20,623 nt of DNA from Dictyocoela muelleri (lineage: Eukaryota; Microsporidia), in contig SDVU01000107.1 of the NCBI GenBank assembly GCA_016256075.1, positions 1 to 20,623 on the forward strand, given 5' to 3'. Below the pieces are notes generated by a model, which was given only the letters and a program-made list of their open reading frames with translations, had not been told where the DNA came from and searched no databases. The translations under genes and the position numbers were made by a program. This document shows, piece after piece, positions 8,878 through 17,920 of the stretch. Within the stretch, counting starts at the first letter, position 1. Each line of letters starts with the position of its first letter.

Positions 8878-9331
8878 CGCGATAGCTCATTTTCAACACT
8901 CTTAAATATAACATTTAAGTAAAGTATTTTGAATACCGCTGACGTAACTTGAATAAATAATTTAGAATTTCATTAAGTCGTTTTAAATATATAGTAATAA
9001 TATTTGTTGTCCGTGTTTGATACAAGTTGTTTCAGTGTGGTATGGCTGATTGAGACTTGATCTAATATTACAAATGCATCTAAAAAAACTCATCATAGTG
9101 TTAGATTGGTGCGGAATAATCTCTGCAAAAAGTAAATAAAAAAAATTCATGAAAGGCATACAATTACCCCATATGTTTAGTAATTGATAAAACAAAATTC
9201 GTTATTCAACTACGAATCCAAGTATATTCGTAATGACATGTAATTTGAACATCAATAATCAAAGGTCTAAAGACTATGGTTTGTGACAACTAGCTGGATT
9301 TGCAATTATGGGTTTTTCGGCATGTAATATG
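8878..9331 (-). repeat. Dispersed 440-bp repeat, copy C (most complete with A)
   Basis: On the reverse strand it runs GCATATTACATG, AACCATAGTCTTTAGACCTTT, TTTTATCAATTACTAAACA, TGATGAGTTT, then CAGCCATACCACACTGAAAC, CGACTTAATGAAAT and GTTACGTCAGCGG. These blocks have the same order and spacing as 3911-4355. Its distal end lies about 60 bases after the LSm2 stop codon, so the repeat runs toward LSm2 tail to tail and may border or contribute to that gene's 3' untranslated region. Confidence 0.7.
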
Positions 9332-9529
9332 CAAAAAATAATTTATAAATCACATTAATAAAAAGGGCCTATAAATAATATTAAAAATTACACAGTTGTG
9401 AATAGATATTCACATTAGTCCGTGTACCTTTTTTACCGTTAATTTCATTTATTAACATCTACTGGCACAAAAATACACTTTAATTAGCTTTTTTAAAATA
9501 TTCAGATATAATTTTATTATTTTATAAGT
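9332..9529. other. Spacer without recognised features
   Basis: AT-rich sequence between repeat copy C and the fold-back element. No open frame, RNA or repeat was recognised here. Confidence 0.4.
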
Positions 9530-10345
9530 TCTTATGGCACTCAATATCTATAAGGAGTAGTGGCTCTTCATACTGAAGAGAAAGGTTCAAACTGATCCAT
9601 ATTTAAGCTTCACATGAAATATTGCAATGGTTGGGGTACTTGAAATTTATCGAAACTTCTTATATGATAAATAATACTAGCAAACATCAAATATACTGAT
9701 TAACATTATTTATAATATAAGAAGGTCCTCTTGTTTCCAAGTAACCTAACCATTGCAATAAATCATGTAAAGCTTAAATATTGAATCTGTTTATATTGAT
9801 CTATTATGTAAAATCAGCTGAGGACTCTAAAAAATAAAAAAATGGTTTTGTCGCTAAAACTATTTGTTTATTTATAAACCCTATTTCTGACCGAAAAAAA
9901 ATAAAATATTTTCGGAATTTATCACAAATTTAATTAAAAGTTCGGTATATTTAATTGATAAGAGTAGGGATTTATATCAATTTATATGAATTGTCACAAA
10001 TTCCCGAATAAATGAATATTTATAAGGAGAAAAGCTGTAGATTAGTTTTGTCACTATTGCAAAATAATTGTAGTGTCAGTATATTTATTAAAAATGTTTT
10101 ATCCGAGTATCGTGTTTTTTGTATAATTTTAATCATCGTGACTTCTTATATGGTATAAAAACCCTCAAATATTCTGTAGATACTTAGAAAAATGTTTATC
10201 ATATAAGAAGTTTAGCTGGTTTCCAAATACTCTACCCATTGTAACAAATCATGAAAAACTTAAATATGAAATCGGTTTATAATGAGCTCTTCTGTATGAG
10301 GGGCTACTGGTCTCCTATGTATATGAGTGTCGTTCTTATTTATAA
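9530..10345. mobile_element. Fold-back element with ~140-bp inverted arms
   Basis: The left arm (9530-9671) is the reverse complement of the right arm (about 10195-10345) through blocks such as TTATCATATAAGAAGTTT, CCATTG, CATG, CTTAAATATG, TATGA and GAGTG. A partial third copy in the right-arm orientation lies at 9712-9810 (ATATAAGAAGG, CCTAACCATTGCAATAAATC, AGCTTAAATATTGAATC). A short tip in the left orientation lies at 10139-10155. The left arm also holds a small hairpin, CTCTTCA-TAC-TGAAGAG. No transposase or clear target duplication was found. The 10251-10472 open frame is only an accident of the right arm and the adjoining tandem repeat. Confidence 0.6.
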
Positions 10346-10353
10346 TGAAAAAT

Positions 10354-10408
10354 TCAATATCCTTCAAGGATATATTATCCTTCAAGGATATATTATCCTT
10401 CAAAGATA
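10354..10408. repeat. 18-bp tandem repeat, about three units
   Basis: ATCCTTCAAGGATATATT is repeated just under three times, the last unit with one change (CAAAGAT). Each unit contains the palindrome ATATCCTT-C-AAGGATAT, so the array can fold into small hairpins. It lies just outside the right arm of the fold-back element. Confidence 0.7.
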
Positions 10409-10718
10409 TATAGTACCAATATTTTACCGAAATCTGATGAATATCACGCCATTAATTCTCTTAAAGTTTTAGATTGTTACAGAATAAAAAAAATTTTTGG
10501 TTAACTTAAAATTATTAATAATTTTTTAATCTTCAAATTGATTTTTCGTACTTAAAAGGGTGTTAAAAGCAAATTCGGTATTTCATAAACTATCCGCTGG
10601 TAACTATTTGATTCAATACTAAAAGATTAATTAAAGGATATGAATAAAATCATTATACTGTTTGAAATCAAATTTTTTAATCATTTTAAACTTAAAATAA
10701 GATCAATGTAAAAGGAAT
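10409..10718. other. Intergenic spacer, 3' flank of the p24 gene
   Basis: AT-rich sequence with no open frame recognised. It lies downstream of the minus-strand p24 stop codon and should hold its 3' end signals, but A/T runs are too common here to pick a polyadenylation signal. Confidence 0.4.
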
Positions 10719-11261
10719 TTATTTTTTCGGTGTAACTAACGATTTCATTTTCTTATTTTTCCAAATTCCAATAAAAATATATGAAACATTGAAAAGACAT
10801 AATAAAATAAAAATTCTTTGCTGTGTAAGTGCCTGTCTTATATAATCATGTTTAGCATCAGCCATTTGTGAATTCAATTTATAAATTCTTTGCAACACAG
10901 CACTCATTTTAGATACAACATCTTTGATATACAAAGCATCTTCATTGACATCTTGAGGCTTTTCAGCAATTACTAATAAATAGAGATGAACAGGCTCAGG
11001 ATCAGGATTAGTAAGCTCAAGGGTATACGTCCCTTTGCCTGAGAATTGTTTTTTCACAATGTTCTTCTCGACCAGCTCTAATTTACGTGTTCGCTGTGTT
11101 GGTGTCATGATTGCATATGCAACTCTTCCGTTGCTTACAGTTTGTAATGAAATAGATAATGCAAGATCGTTATCAACCAGTGTTTCATAAAATGTTAATT
11201 TTTCACGCGGTTTAATCACAAGTTCTGTTTTAATGCAGAAAGCTGAAAGAATGAATAGCAT
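10719..11261 (-). CDS. p24/emp24/gp25L family GOLD-domain cargo receptor
   Basis: p24 proteins are type I membrane proteins of COPII/COPI vesicles that help sort cargo between endoplasmic reticulum and Golgi. The 180-residue product has a short hydrophobic start (residues 1-10, MLFILSAFCI) serving as signal peptide. A GOLD beta-sandwich spans about 16-98 (KLTFYETL, the usual cFyE-type start, and GKGTYTLELTNPDPEP, the family's G-Y-x-f-x-f-x-N). A coiled-coil-prone region spans about 105-148, followed by one membrane helix (about 149-167). The lysine-rich cytosolic tail KNKKMKSLVTPKK ends in KK but is not a canonical KKXX signal. The two GOLD cysteines of many p24 proteins are absent; the only cysteines are at 9 and 155. 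The start is supported by CCC directly before the ATG (11262-11264). There is no frame break. The subfamily (alpha, beta, gamma, delta) cannot be told. Confidence 0.82.
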   Translation of the reverse strand: MLFILSAFCIKTELVIKPREKLTFYETLVDNDLALSISLQTVSNGRVAYAIMTPTQRTRKLELVEKNIVKKQFSGKGTYTLELTNPDPEPVHLYLLVIAEKPQDVNEDALYIKDVVSKMSAVLQRIYKLNSQMADAKHDYIRQALTQQRIFILLCLFNVSYIFIGIWKNKKMKSLVTPKK

Positions 11262-11264
11262 GGG
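11262..11264 (-). promoter_or_regulatory. CCC initiation-context motif of the p24 gene
   Basis: On the coding strand CCC immediately precedes the ATG at 11261, exactly as for LSm2. It supports this start codon despite the short signal peptide. Confidence 0.6.
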
Positions 11265-11490
11265 TTGTAATTATTAAATTTTAAAATATTGAATTTAATT
11301 AATGATTTTAATTTATTTAATGCACAAAAATGTTTCAATTTATTAAAAATCAACTAGTGTAAATTATTAACGTTGGAAATTTTATAATTGATAAGTGTGG
11401 TAATTTCAATATATAGCTTTTAGCTATAATTTATATGATTTATTAATCATTTAAAGATATATAGGAGTCGTAATTTAGAAGATATAATGA

Positions 11491-11625
11491 AATCATAATA
11501 ATGATAAAAATAGATATTCAAGTAAATATGATAAAGTCAACTTTAATAAAAAGTATTCAGACGAATATTTTAATAGTCATAATTATTTTAGTGGAGAAGA
11601 CGATTGGGGCCATGTAAAGGTATAA
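11491..11625 (+). other. Orphan open stretch, 44 codons without ATG
   Basis: After stops at 11485-11490, a frame with no ATG reads Asn/Asp/Tyr/Lys-rich sequence and ends in a compositionally balanced NYFSGEDDWGHVKV before TAA. The non-random end suggests remains of a host gene or element C-terminus. The dispersed repeat copy D begins right after the stop. I recognise no family, and the missing start argues against an active gene. Confidence 0.2.
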
Positions 11626-11627
11626 TA

Positions 11628-11795
11628 AAATACTATCTAAGATATAACACCCTCTGCCGACTCACGTCATTAACAATAGTCTTTAGACCTTTTGGTCATA
11701 ATTTCCAAGTTATGTGTCATTTACGTGCAACTGTATACGCGATTTTCGTTTTATCAATGACTTAGCAGGATAAAGGTAATAAATTATCAGATGTG
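11628..11795 (+). repeat. Dispersed 440-bp repeat, copy D (first ~170 bp only)
   Basis: It contains AACAATAGTCTTTAGACCTT, AAGTTATGTGTCATTTACG, CTGTATACGCGATTTTCG and TTTTATCAATGACTTAGCA in the same order as copy A. It stops at about the point where the hAT transposase relic's stop codon lies (11803), so the hAT insertion or a deletion removed the rest. Confidence 0.65.
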
Positions 11796-11802
11796 GGTAA
11801 AT

Positions 11803-13900
11803 TTATTTTATTATTAAAAAAAGAGAAAAATGTTTTTTTGAACTAAATAATTTTCTAAAAAATAATTCAAATGCTTCTTCATAAAAATTATCTAAACTCA
11901 AGGCCATTTCAAACAAATCTTTGTTAATATGCGTGAAATTCAAATAATTCATTAGGGTTTGGTTATGACTAGATATAAGTCTTGTATGTATGTATTTTAA
12001 GAATGAAAAAATTCTTTCTGCACTTGATGATGTAGGCGGAAACGTCAAATAAAGTGTAATTAATTTTTCTAAATTTTTTAATCCGTTCATATTTTTATCA
12101 GAAAAGAATTTAAGTATTTTTTTAAATCTTTATCATAAATATCTGTTATTTGAATAATATTTCCAATTCATTTTTTAATTCACTCATGTTAAAAATATCT
12201 TCATAAATATTTATCAATTATTCAATTTCATATTCCGGGATTTTTATCATATATTGCGAAAAAAATTGAAGAATTTAAAAGCTTTAAAAAGACCCATTCA
12301 TTTTGCTCCTTTTTTCTTCATTAATTAATACAAAAAAGTCATCTAATATTTGATCAAAATAATCATAATCTTCTTTTATAAGACTATTAAATTTAGAATA
12401 ATTATCCAATAATTCCATCGTAAGATTATTTATAAGATTTGTTAACATTTTTTTGTTTTATTAATGCATGTTGTTTTTTTAATTTTGAATACTTTACTAA
12501 CTCTATTAATATTTTAACAAAAGTTGTAACTAAAATATTATTTTTTTATCATTAAGAAATCCAAAAAAATGATTCATTTTTAATCTAAAGAGAGTTAGAT
12601 TCTTTGTCGGATGATATTGCTTTAAAGTATTCTATTAAGCACGGTAGAATTTCTGATACTGAATTGAAAGGTCTTAAGTGGTAATTCCACGGGTTTTTAT
12701 CGATCTTGGGATATTTTTTGATGTATAGCTTTCTAATTTATGTTTTAATTTCGCAGACTTTTAGAAAAATTCGACCTTTTTCAATCTCGGTTATAATATT
12801 TTCGAATATTTATATTTTTTGTAGACTGTTTATAAGCAAATGATTCAAATTATGTGCTGAACATTTGAAAAATAGTGATTTAACGTATCTTTCAATAACT
12901 TTTTTGTAGTCCATTTATTGAACTAGAAGTCACAGGGGCACCATCATATGTTTGGTCGACTAATTTTTTTTTAAAAAGAAGGTTTCTTCTAGCGATTTAA
13001 CTATTTCGAAAAGTCTGGAGGGTGTCATATATTTTGTTACATCAATAAATTTTATAAATCTTTCTTTGATTTATCCGTTAAAAAATATCTTAAGACAATC
13101 GAGAGCTGACACTTTACAGGGTTTCCCACTAATAAATGGAAAGTTCCCATTAATAAATGGAATGTTCCCATTAATAAATGGAATGTTCCCATTAATAAAT
13201 GGAAAATTTTCAATAAAAAATTTAAGGCTTACACCTAGAGAGTTTAAAGTTTACACGAAAAGAATTTAGATTCCTTAAGTGTAAACTATAGTTTTATACG
13301 TGTAAACTTAAATTTTTTACAGATTTCCCCCAAAAAAATAATAAAGTTTTTTTTAAAAAAATGTAAGGTTTTAATTAAAAATAGAAAGCTTACACTTAAA
13401 AAAATTTAAAGTTTACACCTTTAAAATTATAGTTTACACTTAAGGAATTTAAATTCTTCAAGTGTAAACTTTAAACTCTCTAGGTGTAAGCCTTAAATTT
13501 TTTATTGAGAATTTTCCATTTATTTTAAGAACATTCCATTTATTAATGGGAAAATTCTATTTATTAATGGGAACTTTCCATTTATTAATGGGAACTTTTC
13601 ATTTATTAGTGGGAACCCCTGTAATGTACAGCCCTGTGATTCATCAATAATTAAACCTAGAAAATGTATTTTTTTATTTCTCCGATCAATAAATTCAGAC
13701 TTATATCATGTATTATTTTTATGAGTTTTATCGTTATTAATAGAAAAAAATATTCTTAATTTAAAATTATATTTCCGCGTTTTTTTAAAAATTTACTAAT
13801 GATATGAAATTGTTGTGATTTACCGATTTTTTTGTCACTACATCACAAAGGTAAACCTTACTTGATTAAATATATTACACTATCTAAATATAATTTAAAT
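11803..13900 (-). pseudogene. hAT transposase relic, split by a MITE
   Basis: This minus-strand hAT DNA transposase is recognised block by block from its N-terminal side. Near 13800 a BED-finger-like stretch reads VYLCDVVTKKSVNHNNFISL. At about 13630-13665 comes LGLIIDESQGCT, the hAT DEST region. Near 12950 VDQTYDGAPVTSSSINGLQK is followed by KCSAHNLNHL in another frame (12840-12870), the family's DGA...C.AH.LNL. Near 12690 PWNYHLRPFNSVSEILPCL is the family's TRW region. Finally the C-terminal dimerisation domain sits at 11803-12090 (LTFPPTSSSAERIFSFLK...HTRLIS), open over 95 codons. There are several stops and frame changes plus the 509-bp insertion at 13115-13623. Terminal inverted repeats were not found on either side. 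Confidence 0.82.
13115..13623. mobile_element. TA-inserting MITE with tandem-array arms
   Basis: It starts TA-CAGGGTTTCCCACTAATA and ends with the inverse of TA-CAGGGGTTCCCACTAATA, so CAGGG termini are flanked by TA as in Tc1/mariner insertions. Each arm (about 210 bases) begins with 21-base units of the form TTCCCATTAATAAATGGAA (four units on the left, five on the right). Repeated GTGTAAACT words follow on both sides of a short centre at about 13320-13390. Removing it with one TA leaves the flanking hAT sequence open in one frame across the junction (DESQGCTLKCQLSIVLRYF), which fixes the boundaries. It encodes no protein. Confidence 0.85.
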
Positions 13901-14349
13901 TTGTTTTTTATTTTTATTTTATTATATGTTTTCAGTATGTCATCTCATTTTTTTTATATTAGTGATATTTGATTTCTAATTTCAAAAGTTATGCATGATT
14001 TATATGGTTTTAGGTTTTATGGCGTCTTTTAGCACTTCTAATAAAATTTTTAAAATCAGTATAACCATCTGTTATACAAATACCTTTATGCTCAGACATA
14101 AAAGACTTTCCCAACAAATAAATTACACATATTTTCTTCTATACATATCCATTTATGTTTTTATAACTATATTTTGCTTAAATTTCTTTTATTAAGTTTT
14201 TAATTTGACCTCTTTTCTAATTTAAAAATTTCAAAATACTCTATTGGCCTTTCCATATATAATATTTCATTATTTTTCGAAATTTGGGTTTTAAAAATAT
14301 TTTACTATAAATTGTATTATATTGTCTTTTTTTGTCATCTTATTTTTCC
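13901..14349. other. AT-rich spacer upstream of hAT relic
   Basis: Probably holds the 5' flank of the hAT element. No hAT terminus, RNA or real open frame could be found; the 13995-14195 frame shows no family features. Confidence 0.35.
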
Positions 14350-14483
14350 GAAGGCCCGGCCTCCAATTTATAAAAATTGAAAATAAATTGAATTACAAAA
14401 TAAAAAAATCTGTCCGCTCATGTTTTGCAAATTTAAATACAAATTAAAAATAAAAAATTTTTTTTTGGAGGCCGAGCCTCCAA
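14350..14483. repeat. Paired GC-rich near-palindromes, possible tiny MITE
   Basis: GAAGGCCCGGCCTCC (14350-14364) and GGAGGCCGAGCCTCC (14469-14483) are each nearly self-complementary and similar to each other. Each is followed by CCAA-ATTTATA-type sequence, giving a direct-repeat look 119 bases apart. They are islands of G+C in AT-rich sequence, like the MULE hairpin ends, so they could be the two ends of a 134-bp non-autonomous element. Confidence 0.4.
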
Positions 14484-14590
14484 AATTTATACAATTTTTT
14501 TTAAAAAATGATATTCTTACGCTTTTCAATTGCATCTGAAACTCTTGTTAATTATATAATTAAAAATAATTATGTTTTTATAAGTTTAAA

Positions 14591-14879
14591 ATGTCTGTCG
14601 AAGAAGAGGTTAATAAATCAAAAATTCCCAGCAAATATTTAAGATTTTAAATTGAGTTCATACTTAATTTATATTTTAATAATAAAATTTAAATTAATGG
14701 AAAAATTAGATAAATATAAATTTTATTTGTGTCAACATAAATTTTTGCCGATTAATGCCATGAGTCCATTAAATATATTGCATAAAGATGAAAATGAATT
14801 TGATGACATTAATAGTTTTTGTGTTACCCAACTGATGTTGAATATAAAACCATTCAACGAAGATTATGGAAATTTCTAG
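14591..14879 (+). other. Orphan reading frames, possible gene fragment
   Basis: 14591-14650 encodes a 19-residue peptide beginning MSVEEEVNKSKIPSKYLRF. In another frame 14652-14879 gives a 75-codon product whose plausible part starts at MEKLDKYKFYLCQHKF and includes LNILHKDENEFDDINSF and IKPFNEDYGNF. These acidic, mixed-composition stretches look less random than other AT-rich open frames and may be remains of a host gene with a frameshift near 14645. I recognise no family. Confidence 0.25.
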
Positions 14880-14960
14880 AAAAAAACAAGTATTTAAGAA
14901 AAAATCATCAGAACCCTTATCATTCCGCATCATCCACAAACCAATAAACCGAAACGAACA

Positions 14961-15086
14961 ATGAGATCCACTTCAAGACCAATAATAAAAGCCCATTATC
15001 AAAATCAGGTTATTCACAATTACTTCTTTTGGGGCGCATCTCTCCAGAGTGCGTCAGTTTTAATACTTTTTTATAACGCAGCATAA
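14961..15086 (+). CDS. Small putative tail-anchored protein, 41 codons
   Basis: An intact ATG-to-TAA frame starts MRSTSRPIIKAHYQNQVIHN and then has a hydrophobic run of about 19 residues (YFFWGASLQSASVLILFYN) up to near the C-terminus. That layout fits a small tail-anchored membrane protein. The frame is open back to about 14902 without another ATG. The surrounding 14900-15060 patch has clearly more G+C than its neighbours, as host genes here do. There is no CCC before the ATG. It could equally be the end of the broken frames at 14591-14879. No homologue is recognised. Confidence 0.25.
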   Translation: MRSTSRPIIKAHYQNQVIHNYFFWGASLQSASVLILFYNAA

Positions 15087-15657
15087 AAAGTTGAATTATC
15101 TATAGACTGACTGAACATATGGATAAATTGCCTTATTATTTTGTAAATTATTTTTATAGCATTATTTACAAGGTCTTAATTAAGATTTCATAGGTTTTAT
15201 ATTTAATGAAAAAATTTAATAGGTATTATCATATTTACTAAAAAGAATAATTTTATAATTTTTTACGATAAGTAATATTTATGTTTTGTATGTAACATAT
15301 CTTTAATAACAATAAATATTTAAGGCTTTTTAGTTTATATTATTGTAGATTTTAATTTACTGATGTAATGATAAAATTTTTATCAAGTGTTTATACAGCA
15401 ATAATTATATAATACTTTTATTATCAGCATGTAAATATATAATTTCTAGTAATCATTAAAAATTTCCCTTATCAGGAATATAAAAAACATTTGCATTTTT
15501 TTAAATATTTCATTACTAAAAATCAAACTATTAATAGGTATAGATATGTTTACAAGTAAGTAAAAAAATAGCGTATAAAACAGCAAAATTAAAATATTTC
15601 AAGGACTGAAACCTGATAAACTTTATAATTAATTATTCATTGTTTTATAAAATATTT
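15087..15657. other. AT-rich spacer without recognised features
   Basis: No open frame, repeat or RNA was recognised between the small ORF and the MITE at 15658. Confidence 0.45.
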
Positions 15658-15989
15658 GGATCTCCAACGGGTTAGTTACCCCCTCTTTTTTAGAAAATCG
15701 TCATCTGTAAGAGTAAATTAAAATAATTCTTATTTGAAATAAGCGGCAAATGACGAGTTCTCTTCAGATAAAATTTTAATGAATTTTTTGCGACCTTATA
15801 TGGAAGTTTACATACTTTCTGCATAGCGCAAATTTATGTAAACCTCTATATAAGGTCGTAAAAATTCATTAAAATTTTATCTGAAGAGAACTCGTCATTT
15901 ACCGCTTATTTCAAATAAGAATCATTTAATTTACTCTTACAGATGACGATTTTCTAAAAAAGAGGGGTTAACTAACCCGTTGGAGAACT
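15658..15989. mobile_element. Merlin-type MITE 1, near-perfect 332-bp palindrome
   Basis: The arms (about 15658-15813 and 15836-15989) are almost perfect inverted repeats starting GGATCTCCAACGGGTTAGTT. The loop is about 22 bases. Direct repeats AAATATTT flank it exactly (15650-15657 and 15990-15997), an 8-bp target duplication. Eight-base duplications and GG...TCTCC ends fit Merlin, whose transposase relics are present in this window; hAT also makes 8-bp duplications, but the ends are not hAT-like. Arms differing at only a few positions suggest recent movement. It has no coding capacity. Confidence 0.85.
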
Positions 15990-15997
15990 AAATATTT

Positions 15998-16441
15998 AAA
16001 ACAAAATGATTTCTATCTTTTACTTTAAAGAAAAATATATAAACTTGTTTTTTAATGATAATTAAATGATTGGATTCTTAAAAAATAATTTATTTTTAGA
16101 AAGATATCTTGAGTTATATAAATTTCTTATATTACTCCAAAAACATGTATAATAAAATCTAATTTTTATAAATCAAACATTATTTAGTTACATATAACCT
16201 GTCTAAAATTTTTTTATTATAGTTACGGTCATTTTATGGCTACATTAACACACTTTAAGTCTAAAAAAATGATAGGTTATCGACAATACCGTAGCATAAA
16301 TCTGAAACAATAATGTTTCACTACAACTATAAAAGGATAACGGATTTTGTTAGCACGATGGTTATGAATAGTAGCGGTTATGGCAGAGAATTATAAATAA
16401 ACAAAATTACTTACATTAAAATATATTTACTTATTATATAT
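15998..16441. other. AT-rich spacer without recognised features
   Basis: A less AT-rich patch lies at 16215-16400 with a small hairpin (TGAAACA-ATAA-TGTTTCA near 16300). No open frame or known RNA was recognised. Confidence 0.4.
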
Positions 16442-16450
16442 TACAGTCTA

Positions 16451-16604
16451 TTTCATTATTATAGACCCATTATTTCATTATTATAGACCCATTATTTCAT
16501 TATTATAGACCCATCATTTCATTATTATAGACCCATCATTTCATTATTATAGACACATCATTTCATTATTATAGACACATCATTTCATTATTATAGACAC
16601 ATCA
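16451..16604 (+). repeat. 22-bp tandem array, left arm, seven units
   Basis: Seven head-to-tail 22-base units. The first ones carry GACCCATTA, the next GACCCATCA, and the last three GACACATCA, so variants are grouped in blocks, the pattern left by local duplication of neighbouring units. Confidence 0.9.
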
Positions 16605-17696
16605 TTTTTCAATCGTAAAACCGACGGAGGTGTTTTTACGGACTGTTTTTAACTCAAAAAATCCGTAAAAATACCAGGAAATTTTATTAAAAATCAAAGC
16701 AAGTTATTTTAAAAAATTAATAATATGATAAAAAAAAATAAATGATAAAAAACTTAAAAAGGTAAATTATTTTATAATAAAATAATTAATTTGATAACAA
16801 TTAATTACTATTTATAGAGAGTAGGGGTATTAATATGGGTTATAATTTCTAAAAAATTTTAATATGCTAGACATAACGATATTTATTACACTTAAAAATA
16901 CAGATTATTTATTGACCTGATTTTATACAAGTAATAAGTGTTGGAAAGCAATTAACACATCAATATACCACAATCTTCCGAAAACCCTTATTCAAGATAT
17001 TAAAACCGCGTAATATTTACCTCATTCTCTACTTTAAAACATTATGAATGTATTTTTAGTCAAAAAATATGTTTTTCGATAATATTACATATTAGATACA
17101 TCTTTAAAAATATTGAATCGCATTTAATCAGAGACGAGGCTTTTTTAAATTGGAAATTATATTTTTATATAAATTTACAACAATGCATTTTAATTTATTT
17201 ATAAAATTATACTTTTGAAATTACCAAATTTGGAAATGTTTTTTAAAAGAGAAGTTGGGCATTTTAAGGAATTTTTGTATGATTAAGTTAATACTTTTTT
17301 TTCGAAGTTATTATTTTAAATAGAAAACATGGTCATATATCTACTGAATAGATTTTTTTATTTTTAATGGGTGTATTGTGTTGCTAAACTGTTGTAAAAC
17401 AAATATTTTCCTATGAATCCTTATGTAATTTATATTTTTATGTGTGCATAAGAATGTTTAAATAAAATATTTCATGGCGAGACTTTGTTAGTGGACATAA
17501 ATGGGAAATGTTTAGAATTTATATTGTTAAGTTTTTACCAAAAAAGATTTTATTTTTTATTTCAAACAAAATCACGGCATTTTTACGAAGTTTTCGACGG
17601 AAAAGCAGTCCGTAAAAACGCCTCCAGCGTTTTTTCGGGCTGCCAATTTTAGACATCTGTGATATAATTATTTTAAATTCATTAAAAAGAGCTCAA

Positions 17697-17920
17697 TGAA
17701 ATAATGGGTCTATAATAATGAAATAATGGGTCTATAATAATGAAATAATGGGTCTATAATAATTAAATGATGGGTCTTTAATAAAGAAATGATGGGTCTA
17801 TAATAATAAATGATGGGTCTATAATAATGAAATGATGGGTCTATAATAATGAAATGATGGGTCTATAATAATAAATGATGGGTCTATAATAATGAAATGA
17901 TGGGTCTATAATAATGAAAT
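17697..17920 (-). repeat. 22-bp tandem array, right arm, ten units
   Basis: Ten units of the inverse sequence (AAATGATGGGTCTATAATAATG type). The innermost three have AATAATGGG and the outer ones AATGATGGG. Units at about 17800 and 17870 lack three bases (ATAATAAATG instead of ATAATGAAATG), and one unit reads GGGTCTTTAATAAAG. None carries the GACACA variant of the left arm. Confidence 0.9.

Noticed and set aside
8983-9195. 70-codon minus-strand ORF
   Set aside because: It lies wholly within dispersed repeat copy C, and the reading frame is not kept in copies A, B or D.
10251-10472. 73-codon ORF with ILQGYIILQGYI repeats
   Set aside because: It is made from the arm of a fold-back element plus an 18-base palindromic tandem repeat, so the protein repeat is a by-product.
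13995-14195. 66-codon hydrophobic ORF
   Set aside because: Its Phe/Ile/Tyr-rich composition is what T-rich DNA encodes by chance; no start context or domain was seen.
16451-17920. CRISPR-like arrays of short repeats
   Set aside because: The units are contiguous with no unique spacers, occur as two inverse arrays at the ends of one element, and no cas gene is near.
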